Source: Natrinema caseinilyticum
Lineage (GTDB): Archaea > Halobacteriota > Halobacteria > Halobacteriales > Natrialbaceae
Direction: 5' to 3'
Length of the DNA: 64,000 nt
Assembly: GCF_024227435.1 (NCBI RefSeq)
Contig: NZ_CP100446.1
Location: forward strand, 124,001 to 188,000
The number at the start of each line of letters is the position of its first letter. Position 1 is the first letter of the stretch. The notes beneath the pieces were generated by a model. It had not been told where the DNA came from and did no database searches. It saw only the letters and a list, made by a program, of their open reading frames with translations. Of the stretch, positions 34,507 through 43,350 are shown piece by piece. The position numbers were made by a program, and so were the translations under genes.

Positions 34507-35565
34507 TATAGTAACCGTTAAAACCTTCTACTCAGAGATGGTTTCTGAGGGTAGTGGATCATCTCGACGAAATCTCTGTCGAGAAATTGTAAGATGCTCT
34601 CGACAACGTGGAGGGAAAGAAGCCGACACAACGGCTCTTAGCGGAAATAGCGTACAAAAACGGCGTTACACAGACTGAACTCGCCGAGTGGTACGACGTT
34701 CAGCGACGCACGATCTATAGCTGGCTCAAGCGACTCGACACCGACGAGTCGCTTGAGCAGGCTGTAACTGATGCTCACCGATCTGGGAGAAAGCGAAAAC
34801 TCTCAGAAAAAGAGCAACAAGAATTCGAAGAAGCTGTCCACGGCTCGCCCAAAGAAGTCGGGGTTGACGCGCCGGCGTGGACGTCGGCGCTCGTCCAGCA
34901 GTACCTCAACGAGACCTACGATGTCGAGTACTCAATCCCGAGTTGCCGGCGGTTGCTCAAAGAGGCGGGATTGAGCTATCAAAAACCACGCCGTACGGTC
35001 GCTGAAGCTGAGGCTGACGAACAAGAAACGTTCCACGAAGAACTCAAAAAAAGCGGCGGGAGATGGACGCCACAATAGTCTGTATTGATCAAACCAAGAA
35101 ATCCGTGCAAGTTGAGCCGCGTGCCGCGTGGTTTCCGCGCGGCGCGCGGCCAGCCGTCGAATTGTCCGGGCAACGCGACTGGACGTGTCTCTTGGGTGCG
35201 ATCACCGAGGACGGCGATCGCTTTTTCTCTCGATTCGAAGAGTACGTGACCGCCGAACATGCGAAACATTTCATTCTCGCGTTATGCAAAGAGTTCGAAG
35301 AGAACTTGGTCGTCGTGTTGGATGGAGCGCCGTATTTCCAGGCATCGGCCGTCACGGACCTCGCGGCTCGTGACGACCTCGCCTTCGTCACGTTACCAGC
35401 GTATTCACCGGAACTCAATCCAGTCGAAGAGTGCTGGAGACAGCTTCAATCAGCTCTTAGCAACCGATTCTTCGACTCACTTTCTGAGCTAACAACAGCG
35501 ATCGATACCGCTCTTGATCAACTCTCTATTCCCAAAGTGAGCAACTATTTCTAACTTCTACTATA
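34507..35565 (+). mobile_element. IS630-family insertion sequence
   Basis: About 1.06 kb bounded by TA dinucleotides. The left end (tatagtaaccgtta, 34507) and the right end (taacttctactata, to 35565) are imperfect inverted repeats sharing tatagta...gtta. That, with TA target use, is typical of IS630/Tc1-mariner. It carries a two-frame transposase and directly abuts, and probably truncated, the gene at 35577. Confidence 0.85.
34608..35554 (+). CDS. IS630 transposase, two overlapping frames (likely -1 programmed frameshift)
   Basis: Frame 1 (34608-35078) encodes the helix-turn-helix DNA-binding part (TQTELAEWYDVQRRTIYSWLKRL) and linker. Frame 2 (from within 35063 to 35554) holds the DDE catalytic domain: Asp in VCIDQTKK, Asp in VVLDGAPYF and Glu in NPVEECW. 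They join across an A7 run at 35046-35052 (the codon phase before ELKK), a classic slippery site where -1 slippage gives one protein of about 315 aa. Both halves look intact, so the element may be active. Confidence 0.88.
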
Positions 35566-35576
35566 GCCACGATGCA

Positions 35577-36737
35577 TTGCTCATGGATACAGAGGTGGCG
35601 CTCACTGAACGCGGTTTCAGCGTCGAAATCCTCGAGCAGGACGAGAGCGAACAGCCTGACGCCACTGCGACACACCCTGACCACGACGGTGTGTTCAATA
35701 TCGAGGCCGAGACGACGACGCCTGACCGTCCCGCGAAGGTACTACAGAATCTCAAACGCGCTCACGAGGAGGATCGTATTCCGATCTTCGTTGTCCGTCC
35801 CGGTGACCCTGAGACTGAATGGGCTAAGCGGGTCGAGAACATCCTGTCGCCGCCACTGCGCGAACGAGCGGACGGGACAGAGCAGTTCTATAATTTCGAT
35901 GAGATCGTGACGTTTGGCGGTGGCGCAACAGCTCACGGTGGCGTAACCGCTGTTCGGCCACGCACATCCGGGTCAAATCGGACGGTCTGGATGCGTGAGG
36001 GCGAGGACCGTGTTCTATCTGATGGCGACATAGAGTTGGCCCGTGTTCCGGACGATAGACCGCTTTCGAAGGATAGCGTTCCGGCGTACTACAGTCACGA
36101 CCGGGAAACCGGACAGTACACCGTCTATGAGACTGGTGAGAGTCATGTATACGATTCAAAAGCCGACTTCAAACAGGATTGGACGCCAATCAAACGACCG
36201 TTTATCCCAGCCACCGACCTCCCTAACGCAGACTATTCACGAGACAGTTATCTCGTGGTGATCCTACCACCCGACGGTGATCCACTGGTTTTCCAGCATG
36301 GAGAGACGTATCCGCTACCCGAGAATCCAGATCGCGAGGATCTGTGGCCCAGTGAATCTACAGTTGAGTCGCCTCAAGCCGTTGGTACGGTGGCAGATTT
36401 TGGCGAGGGTTCGTCATCACCATCGGTAGAATCTGATCCACCAGCTACGAATGCGACAGTGGACATCGATCCTGATGGGGACGGTGTCGAAGCGTTCACC
36501 GCGATGTACGTTAGGCAGGTTGAGGGTGCAAAGGTGCCGCAGGACGATCTGTTTCAGGCCTATGCTACCTGGACTGACCAGCAGAATATTGACGGAACGA
36601 CCAAGGGCTGGTTCACCCGGAAATTACGGAACGTCGTTGATCTCGAGACCGATCGGTCTAGAGTAGACGGAGAGCGTGTCCAGTTCTACATCGGTCTGAC
36701 CCTGACACAGGAGGGGAACGCACTGCTCGATCAATAA
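35577..36737 (+). CDS. Probable 5'-truncated accessory replication/nuclease-like protein with winged-helix tail
   Basis: 386 aa as open from 35577 (TTG, ATG at 35583), beginning 12 bp after the IS630 end, and its reading frame stays open back to the IS junction. The N-terminal part has a nuclease-like pattern: QPDA near residue 22 followed by FNIEAETTT near 38 (the D and E-x-E arrangement of PD-(D/E)XK folds, my inference), then LKRAHEEDRIPIFVV. The C-terminal 90 residues (EAFTAMYVRQVEGAKVPQDD, then a GWFTRKLRN-type helix) resemble the winged-helix tails of plasmid/viral primase proteins. It is followed by a PrimPol-like gene, suggesting an integrated plasmid or virus replication module. Confidence 0.6.
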   Translation: MLMDTEVALTERGFSVEILEQDESEQPDATATHPDHDGVFNIEAETTTPDRPAKVLQNLKRAHEEDRIPIFVVRPGDPETEWAKRVENILSPPLRERADGTEQFYNFDEIVTFGGGATAHGGVTAVRPRTSGSNRTVWMREGEDRVLSDGDIELARVPDDRPLSKDSVPAYYSHDRETGQYTVYETGESHVYDSKADFKQDWTPIKRPFIPATDLPNADYSRDSYLVVILPPDGDPLVFQHGETYPLPENPDREDLWPSESTVESPQAVGTVADFGEGSSSPSVESDPPATNATVDIDPDGDGVEAFTAMYVRQVEGAKVPQDDLFQAYATWTDQQNIDGTTKGWFTRKLRNVVDLETDRSRVDGERVQFYIGLTLTQEGNALLDQ

Positions 36738-37104
36738 GACCCACCAGCCATATGACACACGTTAATCGTATCTCAGCAGTCGTTCGCTGCCGGTGGTGCT
36801 CAATCTACAGTACTGCCCAATACAGGGCCTTAAATAGCCATAATTGCGCATCTCAATCAACTGTCCACGCAGACTGGGCGGCCAAACAAACTGCATGGAC
36901 ATGGGTGTCCAGCCAAAATCGCATGTCGGAAGCGCTGTCCACGCACAGATTCTGTCCAGAACCAACTAGTATACACTGGGTTCATCCCGCAGAACGATGC
37001 GGGGACAGGCAAGTCGGACAGCACGTAGGCTACCAGTCGTTTTCTCGAGGATATGACATAGTTTGTTCGAGGGCAGTAGCAGGTACCCCTCAAGGGAAAC
37101 ACCA
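36738..37104 (+). other. Intergenic, repeat-rich leader of the primase gene
   Basis: No gene seen. Motifs such as tgtccacgcaga and tgtccacgcaca (about 36,861 and 36,937) and ggacatgggtgtccag recur, suggesting binding sites for a replication or regulatory protein. Confidence 0.4.
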
Positions 37105-38373
37105 ATGAGTTTCGAAAAGTCAATCGACACAGCAGCACTGCCAAGTGGCTTGCAAGAGCGCGACCAGTGGGTCTGCTGGCAAGAAGAATCTCGAGATGGG
37201 AAGCCAACGAAGATACCAGTGACACCAGGCAGTGGTGCGTTCGCGTCATCGACGGATCCGGAAACATGGAAGTCCTTTGAAACAGCGCTCGAGTACGCCG
37301 ACACAGAGAATGCCGATGGTATCGGGTTTGTCTTTTCTGACGACGATCCCATTGTCGGCGTAGATCTGGATGACTGTCGGGATCCCGAAAGCGGCGACGT
37401 CGACGAAATAGCGCTGGATATCATCGAGCGGCTGGACTCCTACACGGAAGTCTCACCTTCTGGCACTGGCTATCATGTACTCATCAAGGGAGACCTCCCA
37501 GACGGGCGGAACCGTCGGGGAAGTATCGAACTATACGACACCGCTCGGTTTTTCACCGTTACCGGCGACCACCTCGCGGACACGCCAGCTCGTGTCGGAC
37601 GTCGACAGGATGCACTCACGGCGATCCATCGTGAGTACCTCCAAGACTCTGACCCGGATTCAGAGCACGAATCTGGGGACCGTCGCACTAGCGACGAGAC
37701 GGAAACGACGGGCAGTGCAGCCGATACCAACGTCGACCTCGAGGACCAGGACCTGCTCGAGCGAGCGCGGAACGCATCGAACGGCGAGAAGTTCCAGCGG
37801 TTGTGGCGTGGCTCGACTGCCGGCTACGAGAGTCAGTCAGAAGCGGATATGGCGCTGTGCTGTCTGCTGGCGTTTTGGACTGGTGGTGGTCCGCAGCAAA
37901 TGGACCGACTCTTCCGCCAATCGGGGCTGCTTCGAGACAAGTGGGACGAAGTCCACTACGCAGACGGCTCTACGTACGGCGAGAAGACCATCGAACGAGC
38001 GATTGCGAGTACCTCTGAGTTCTACGACCCGGACACTCGAGAGACAGCAACCGAATCTGTTTCCAGAACGAGCGAGTCGTCGACCACTGCCAGCCGTGAC
38101 AAATCGGAGCGGACTCCGAATCGTGCGTATCCGGTTGAGAAGAATCGACTGTTGACTGACCGTGTCGACGAACTCGAGGCGACGCTCGAACAGAAAACTG
38201 AGCGCATCGAGCAACTCGAGGCAACGATCGAGGATCTCAAAACCGAACTTGCAGAGCGTGACCGAGAGGTCGAGCAGACTCGAGAAGAGCAAGCCGAGAC
38301 GACATCCAACTGTGATACCGCTTCGGAGACAGCCTCTCTGTGGAGACGATTATTCGGCGATAGCTCCAAGTAA
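37105..38373 (+). CDS. PrimPol-like (NrS-1-type archaeo-eukaryotic primase) replication protein
   Basis: 422 aa. The N-terminal AEP catalytic fold shows GIGFVFSDDDPIVGVDLDDC near 71-90 (D-x-D metal site), SGTGYHVLIKGDLP near 117-130 (His motif) and SIELYDTARFFTVTGD near 139-154 (third acidic motif). A helix-bundle domain follows (ALCCLLAFWTGGGPQQMDRL and FRQSGLLRDKWDE, about 248-285), as in NrS-1 polymerase. The tail (about 350-405) is a coiled coil (DELEATLEQKTERIEQLEAT). There is no helicase domain. ATG 37105 is chosen as the natural start of the primase fold. It probably primes replication of a plasmid or provirus of which this island is a relic. Confidence 0.82.
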   Translation: MSFEKSIDTAALPSGLQERDQWVCWQEESRDGKPTKIPVTPGSGAFASSTDPETWKSFETALEYADTENADGIGFVFSDDDPIVGVDLDDCRDPESGDVDEIALDIIERLDSYTEVSPSGTGYHVLIKGDLPDGRNRRGSIELYDTARFFTVTGDHLADTPARVGRRQDALTAIHREYLQDSDPDSEHESGDRRTSDETETTGSAADTNVDLEDQDLLERARNASNGEKFQRLWRGSTAGYESQSEADMALCCLLAFWTGGGPQQMDRLFRQSGLLRDKWDEVHYADGSTYGEKTIERAIASTSEFYDPDTRETATESVSRTSESSTTASRDKSERTPNRAYPVEKNRLLTDRVDELEATLEQKTERIEQLEATIEDLKTELAERDREVEQTREEQAETTSNCDTASETASLWRRLFGDSSK

Positions 38374-38437
38374 CAATCGTGGGGAGGATCGTTTCTTCAA
38401 TTCAGAGCAAGGCACTTGACTCGGTAAGTCTGCGAAG

Positions 38438-38855
38438 TTAGCACTCCTTTTGGAGAAACTCGACAGACATGTCCTCCAATACTCGAATAATTAACTGTTG
38501 GTGGTAACAATCAGCTGCTGTCCACGTTGTTGTGAATGGACCAGCACTCTCCGATTTGTCATCAGATTCGGTTTTCACCTCAACATCGTACGTTCCTGTT
38601 TCAACAACATTCGTATCACCGCTCCGAGAATGTCGCGTCTGGAATACCCGATAGCGACTCTCGTAAGCGACCTCCCTGGATGAAAAGAAACCATCAGATG
38701 AGATGATAGCTGTTTCCACCCACTTCTTGATCTCGCTCGTTCGCCCACTCAATGGAGCCGTATCCAGTCGATAGCAGGGACGTGCCCGTATACATCCCAG
38801 CACCACCGATGAGACCGCCTCCAACAGAGAATAGAAGCTCTCGTCGTGCAACCAT
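38438..38855 (-). pseudogene. Frameshifted Tat-exported hypothetical protein
   Basis: From ATG 38855 one frame encodes a clear Tat-like signal (MVARRELLFSVGGGLIGGAG) and continues as GYGSIEWANERDQEVGG, stopping near 38694. The overlapping frame from about 38770 to 38438 encodes the remaining C-terminal part (REVAYESRYRVFQ, VETGTYDVEVKTESDD). A single indel between about 38,697 and 38,770 would join them into a ~130-aa exported protein. The family is unknown. Taking the second frame alone from its first ATG would give an implausible N terminus. Confidence 0.55.
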
Positions 38856-39349
38856 AACTATCAAAATAGAACTGATGGGGTATGTTTTCTGGTTCCTCTG
38901 AACTTACCGCGAGTTTCGTGACCCGTTCAAAATAAAGAAACAGAGCAACGAGCTACCGGTGCCGTTGCGACTGGATGTCGTGTTTTTCGCCCCCGGGATG
39001 GGTGCGGGGCGGTCGAACTGCCCCGAGATAGCGAATGACCATTGAGCGACAGCACCCACGAGACCGTGGTATTGATCGAACACCAACTCACCGACAGCCC
39101 TCCAAGCCACCTTGGTCTGGCCTCGAGTTACGCGTTCCGAACGATCGGAGTCGAGAGTCACTCATTTCGTTCGTCGAGTGTGTTCTCGTCGAACTCACAC
39201 ATGCAGATGTCGGGGCCGAGTATCGATCGTCGAATATCTGGGGAAGTAAATTGACGCAGTACATCGCCGCCGAGACGACTGGCCAGCTATTCAGGAAGCG
39301 CCATTATGACGAACGGCTCGGCTGCCACGAGCAGATGATGCCCCGACAG
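38856..39349 (+). other. Region without intact gene
   Basis: A rightward frame from 39035 to 39499 reads FVECVLVELTHADVGAEY (about 39,165-39,220) and then into the 149-bp repeat. A leftward frame (38904-39161) has some coding character. Neither has a recognisable family or a convincing start, and they are likely decayed plasmid genes. Confidence 0.35.
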
Positions 39350-39498
39350 GACGTGCGTGATGAACTGATCAACCGCCTCGCACGGCCCGCGTCACTAGCG
39401 ACGAATCAGAGTCATTCCCATCCTGCTGAGGAACCAGATACGTTCCAGGTGAAGCCAACGTGGCAACTGCGAACAGATCTTCGGGCCAGCGAGAGGTA
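39350..39498 (+). repeat. 149-bp direct repeat, left copy, flanking the TumE/TumA cassette
   Basis: About 88% identical by eye and exactly the same length as 40428-40576. Both encode, in one frame, DVRDELINRLARPAS...KPTWQLRT. Together they bracket the toxin-antitoxin pair, making a potentially mobile or deletable cassette of about 1.08 kb by homologous recombination. Confidence 0.85.
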
Positions 39499-39626
39499 AA
39501 CTCGTTCTCAATGTCTCTGAACCCAGTTGATCAAGCGTATCATGCTCTTGTAAAGAAGCAAATCACACACCTATGTTATGAAGTCCATAGATTTATGCCT
39601 ATGGAGGCCATCACATAAGATGACGG

Positions 39627-39932
39627 ATGGCGTCCTACACCACCGTTGAAGATTGGCAGGATGTCGAAGATGGGTACGTCATCGATGTGACCATCCGACA
39701 GACGGAGGATAAGAAGTACCCGTGTGGATGGGACTACAGCCTACACCACGGGGAAGTCGGCGGCGACACCATCCTTCGATACGACAACGCCCATGAACAG
39801 ACGAAAGGCCATGAGCGCCACACCCGAAACGATGTTGAAATCATCGAATTCCCCGGGATGTTGACGCTCTACGATCGCTTTCAACGCGAAACCGAAGAGA
39901 TGTCGCCTGTCTCATGGGACTGGTCGGAGTAG
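39627..39932 (+). CDS. tumE: TumE-like (DUF6516) toxin
   Basis: 101-aa small protein with the DUF6516 pattern: an N-terminal beta-rich part, CGWDYSLHHGE near 33-43, then RYDNAHEQTKGHERH near 51-65 (the conserved R-x-D-N-x-x-H and spaced histidines) and a helical tail. TumE proteins are the toxin half of the TumE/TumA system, and the cellular target is not deducible here. It ends 24 bp before the antitoxin ATG. It lies inside the 149-bp-repeat cassette. Confidence 0.72.
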   Translation: MASYTTVEDWQDVEDGYVIDVTIRQTEDKKYPCGWDYSLHHGEVGGDTILRYDNAHEQTKGHERHTRNDVEIIEFPGMLTLYDRFQRETEEMSPVSWDWSE

Positions 39933-39942
39933 GACGTCTCCA

Positions 39943-39948
39943 GGAGGT
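39943..39948 (+). promoter_or_regulatory. Shine-Dalgarno site of tumA
   Basis: ggaggt 8 nt before ATG 39956 is an unusually strong ribosome site for this genome, which mostly uses leaderless starts. It marks the second cistron of a two-gene operon and fixes the tumA start. Confidence 0.75.
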
Positions 39949-39955
39949 ATACATC

Positions 39956-40360
39956 ATGCCCACGCTCAAAGTCACCGTCGGTGAACGTAATCGCCTCAAC
40001 CAGCGCACGCGTAGCCGCATCAAGGCTGCCCAAGAGGGTGAAGACCTTGACGATGCCCAGCCGGTGTTGAACTTCGGATCGTATGCAGAACTCAGCCGCC
40101 TGCTTAGCCCAAAGAATCTAGAGTTGTTGGAAGCAATCTCCAAACACCAGCCCGAGAGCATCCGCGAAGCCGCTGATCTGGTGGAGCGAGACTACAAACA
40201 GGTCCATCGGAACCTTTCCGAACTCGAAGACATCGGCGTCATTGAGTTTGAAAATGGCGGGCCTGGTCAGGCAAAGAAACCGAAACTGGCCTACGACGGT
40301 CTTGAAATCGACATCCCGTTCGCAGGATCGAACGGGAGTGTCGGTGCAGCAGCACCCTGA
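39956..40360 (+). CDS. tumA: TumA-like HTH antitoxin
   Basis: 134-aa protein with a winged-helix core (SPKNLELLEAISKHQPESIREAADLVERD, DYKQVHRNLSELEDIGVIEF, about 55-105) after a basic N terminus (MPTLKVTVGERNRLNQRTRSR). This matches the MarR-like antitoxin/autoregulator that follows TumE toxins. It presumably represses the operon and neutralises TumE. Confidence 0.75.
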   Translation: MPTLKVTVGERNRLNQRTRSRIKAAQEGEDLDDAQPVLNFGSYAELSRLLSPKNLELLEAISKHQPESIREAADLVERDYKQVHRNLSELEDIGVIEFENGGPGQAKKPKLAYDGLEIDIPFAGSNGSVGAAAP

Positions 40361-40427
40361 AAGATCCTGTTCTTGGCCATCTGGAAACGAACCCTTCGCT
40401 CTCTGTTCTCGCTACACGTGGTTGACG

Positions 40428-40576
40428 GACGTACGTGATGAACTGATCAACCGCCTCGCACGACCCGCGTCATTATCGACGAATCAGAGTCATACTCTTC
40501 CTGTTGAGGAACCAGATACGTTCCGGGTGAAGCCGACGTGGCAACTGCGAACAGGTCGACGGACCAGCAAGAGGTA
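40428..40576 (+). repeat. 149-bp direct repeat, right copy
   Basis: Partner of 39350-39498, with no indels and about 17 substitutions by eye. It lies 68 bp after the antitoxin stop. Confidence 0.85.
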
Positions 40577-40900
40577 GTCACCAGCCGTCGGTACTCCAGC
40601 CTGTTGTTGAATATCTACGCGATCTCGAAAGGCACCTCGTTCGTGACGCTATTCTCGTAGCAGTTGGTGTCGAGTACGTCGATCGTGTCGAGTTCGCTAT
40701 TGACGGTCGTGAAGAACGAGATCGGATAGATTAGGCTGAACTTCGAATGTCGTTGAGGTGAGCTTGTTGACCCATCGAGCAAGGTGTTCGGCCTTCGATG
40801 TGAACATAGGCTAGTCGTTCGGCGAGAGTGATTAGCAGTTTCGTCGATGAATTGGAGATCCGCTTTTTTGGGTTATTGTACAACGTCAGACTACGTCAGC
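40577..40900 (+). other. Intergenic with a short coding-like remnant
   Basis: About 320 bp. A rightward frame after the repeat (about 40,592-40,730) reads PVVEYLRDLERHLVRDAILVA and then VEYVDRVEFAIDG, with haloarchaeal codon use but no start. It is probably the tail of a deleted gene. Nothing else is recognised. Confidence 0.35.
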
Positions 40901-42082
40901 TCAGTGGTCAGCACTCCCTTGGTAGAGATGGGTATTGTGGTACTCGAGAAAGTCGGCACTGATCTCGTGGTTGGGTCGTCTGTCGAGTCGCCTTCCGTCA
41001 ACTGAATCGTCGTACAGGTGCTTAACCGAGCGGTCATTCGGGTCTACTCGAAGCATTCCGTTGTCGAAGTCTGCGTGGTGGTTCGGACAGAGAACGAGCA
41101 TGTTTGACGGTGCGTCCGGACCCTCATGTGGGCGTCCAAGTGGCTTGATATGGTGTACCTCTGAGTATCCATCGCCATTTCCTTGCTCAAGCCGAGCGTT
41201 ACACACCTGACACCGGTCCTGATAGCGCCGTTTCAACTCGTTCACTTGCGTTGTGTCACGCTGTATCCGGTCGTACTCGGTCGTAACTCTCTTCGGAGAC
41301 TCGAGACGGCTTGCCGGTGAGACCGGTTCCGTATCAAAGAGTGCAGCGTCAAGCGACCCGAAGTGCTGTCGGAGATCGGCGACGAGGTCGTCGTCGACGC
41401 GCATGAATCCGTTGACGACTTTTCGTTTCCCGTAATCCAGTCGGTCCCAGACGTCGTCGATACTCGGTGCCCAGTCCTGATAGCGCGTGACTGTAAAGAC
41501 GTGGAGACTCTCGGTGTGGTTCCACAGCCAGTCGCCTACTTCGGGGCTCTCGAAGATGTGGCCGACCTGGCCGGCGGCGAAAAAGTCGCCGTCAGCGTAG
41601 AACAGGAGGTGGTCGGTTGGCCGGAGGCGACGGATGTAGGACTGCTTTGCCGGACTTTCGGTCTCGGTCGTCCCCCAGATACGAGCTGGGAGGAATGGTT
41701 CGATGGCCGCAGGGGTGTCTGCATCGGTGGGGACTGGTGAGTTGACCGTTTTCTTGAACTTCGGTCGCCATTCATCCGAGACGGGCACCAGATAGAGGCC
41801 TGGTGGTTCGACGATCCATGTACCTGATTCGGTGCCGCTGATTCGGCTTCCATCCTGTCGTTTGAGCTGTTGTTGGACGCGGCGGACTGCGTGTTTCCAC
41901 TCTGGTTGGTCGTTGCCGTTTGAGCAAACCTCGCCGCAGCGATAGTTATCGTCACAGAGGTCCGGGTGGGCGTCCTTCACTGCTGGGTAGAAGTCGTCCG
42001 TGGTTCGTCGCTGACCAGATGGGACGCACGCAAACTGTGAAGCGAGCAGGGTGTCCTGCAACTGTCGGATGTCATGCCGCAT
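40901..42082 (-). CDS. HNH endonuclease with reader-like domain, putative modification-dependent restriction enzyme
   Basis: 393 aa. N-terminal domain (about 1-95) is Cys-rich (CDDNYRCGEVC) and may be a DNA-binding winged helix. The middle (about 95-250) has an EVE/PUA-like pattern (LRPTDHLLFYADGDFFAAGQVG), as in readers of modified bases. The C terminus (about 285-385) is a zinc-stapled HNH nuclease: CQVC near 291, YSEVHHIKPLGR near 308 (catalytic His-His) and NMLVLCPNHHADFDNG near 325. Reader plus HNH is the layout of Type IV modification-dependent restriction. No methyltransferase is adjacent, which supports this reading. The neighbouring small HTH/toxin-like pairs fit a defence island. 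Confidence 0.72.
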   Translation of the reverse strand: MRHDIRQLQDTLLASQFACVPSGQRRTTDDFYPAVKDAHPDLCDDNYRCGEVCSNGNDQPEWKHAVRRVQQQLKRQDGSRISGTESGTWIVEPPGLYLVPVSDEWRPKFKKTVNSPVPTDADTPAAIEPFLPARIWGTTETESPAKQSYIRRLRPTDHLLFYADGDFFAAGQVGHIFESPEVGDWLWNHTESLHVFTVTRYQDWAPSIDDVWDRLDYGKRKVVNGFMRVDDDLVADLRQHFGSLDAALFDTEPVSPASRLESPKRVTTEYDRIQRDTTQVNELKRRYQDRCQVCNARLEQGNGDGYSEVHHIKPLGRPHEGPDAPSNMLVLCPNHHADFDNGMLRVDPNDRSVKHLYDDSVDGRRLDRRPNHEISADFLEYHNTHLYQGSADH

Positions 42083-42292
42083 TTGGTTAGGGTGTCGGGT
42101 TGGTGTGAGAAAGATTTTGGCTCAGTAGTATGTCCTATTCCAAGGAAACTTGCAAGCCTTCGACTACTCGACAGCCCGCGACCATATGAGACTGCGTTTC
42201 GGTACCGTGTGAGCCCTATGCAGATCGGATCTCTGCTCACACATATTTGAGAAATGCGAACATATATTGAGTATGACTACGTACAGTTGGAT

Positions 42293-42820
42293 ATGACTGA
42301 GTTCAATCCGGCCCCAGAATCTGACGCTGCTCAGCGGCGGTGGCAAGAGGGTACGGACACGTTTGGTCGTGTTTACGATGTTTCCCTTGGAGTGACATCG
42401 CCCACCGCGTACACCGAGATTGCGGAGCTTGCCGATTGCTCTCCGAACGCCGCTAAAAAGCATCTCGAGCGTCTGACCGAGATGGGTATCGTTCGAGCAG
42501 ACCGTGATAGTCGCCCCGCGCAGTACGAACGAAACGATGGGTATCTCGAGTGGCAGGAGGCCAGCCAAATTGCAGATGAGCTCTCCATCGACGAGATAAT
42601 CGACCGCGTGGCAGCACTCGAAAAACAGCTCACAGAGTATGAGGAACAGTTCGGAACCACTGACCCGACAGCGGTCTCGATTGTCGAGCATGACGACCAC
42701 GAGATGGTCCATGAACAGATGACTGCGGTTAGTGAGTGGCAAGGCATTATTCGAGAGATTCGGCTGTATGAGCTTGCTCGACAGCTCTCCCAGAATGATG
42801 GGCATCTAATTCCTGCCTGA
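42293..42820 (+). CDS. Winged-helix regulator (DUF7342-like), putative antitoxin-type
   Basis: 175 aa from ATG 42293 (an in-frame start at 42254 adds 13 residues). The HTH is near 40-75 (EIAELADCSPNAAKKHLERLTEMGIVRAD). A helical region and coiled coil follow (IDRVAALEKQLTEYEEQF, about 105-122), a dimerisation-type tail. Such proteins are common on haloarchaeal plasmids. Its stop and the next ATG touch (TGA then ATG), so the two are translationally coupled, as in toxin-antitoxin pairs. Regulation of its own promoter is likely. Confidence 0.72.
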   Translation: MTEFNPAPESDAAQRRWQEGTDTFGRVYDVSLGVTSPTAYTEIAELADCSPNAAKKHLERLTEMGIVRADRDSRPAQYERNDGYLEWQEASQIADELSIDEIIDRVAALEKQLTEYEEQFGTTDPTAVSIVEHDDHEMVHEQMTAVSEWQGIIREIRLYELARQLSQNDGHLIPA

Positions 42821-43276
42821 ATGAGTCGGCCACCATCAGATTCGGCCCCTGACTCGACAGGGCCACCGGATCGCCAGACGTTGCGATTGCTCGAGCGACA
42901 TCTCACATCGGATTCACTCGTCGCCGAGACAGCATTCGATCCAGATTCCTACGAGCCGCGACTCCTCAAGACGTTCCTTGATATGGAGCGATATCCAGAA
43001 TCAGTCTCAACAGCCCGGCTTGACATTCGGTGGTTCACGACTGGGGATTTCACATTCCACTATGTCGAAGATCACGACGATAGCAGCCGGTGGGAATGCC
43101 GTTGGGACCGGCACCCAAACACGCACAATGCCCGGTTACACTTCCACCAGCCACCGACTGCCAACGACATCACTGATCTTGAACTCCCGTCGCTCCACCC
43201 GCTTGAAGTGTACTCGACGGTGCTTACTGCGATTGAGCAGCGTCTCGAGGCTCTCTGGTCTCGTGAAGGTATGTGA
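42821..43276 (+). CDS. Hypothetical protein coupled to the HTH regulator, possibly toxin-like
   Basis: 151 aa. The C-terminal half carries a dense His/Trp/Arg motif: RWECRWDRHPNTHNARLHFH near 89-108, then LHPLEVYSTVLTAIEQRLEAL. This resembles the R-x-D/His arrangement of TumE-like toxins (compare the gene at 39627), but alignment by eye is weak. The ATG directly follows the upstream TGA. I regard a toxin role as an inference. Confidence 0.6.
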   Translation: MSRPPSDSAPDSTGPPDRQTLRLLERHLTSDSLVAETAFDPDSYEPRLLKTFLDMERYPESVSTARLDIRWFTTGDFTFHYVEDHDDSSRWECRWDRHPNTHNARLHFHQPPTANDITDLELPSLHPLEVYSTVLTAIEQRLEALWSREGM

Positions 43277-43350
43277 CTCTCACTGGCCTCTCGCACACAG
43301 TATTTGCGAGGATGTCAGCGGGGTTTTTCTACAGTCTTACAGCGAGAGTG

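Noticed and set aside
35063-35554. Separate second transposase gene
   Set aside because: It lacks the DNA-binding half and starts inside the overlap. The A7 run links it to the upstream frame.
38904-39161. 85-aa leftward frame (VAWRAVGELVFDQYHGLVG)
   Set aside because: Some coding character, but no start context, no homologue recognised, and opposite to another fragment. Reported only as part of the uncertain region.
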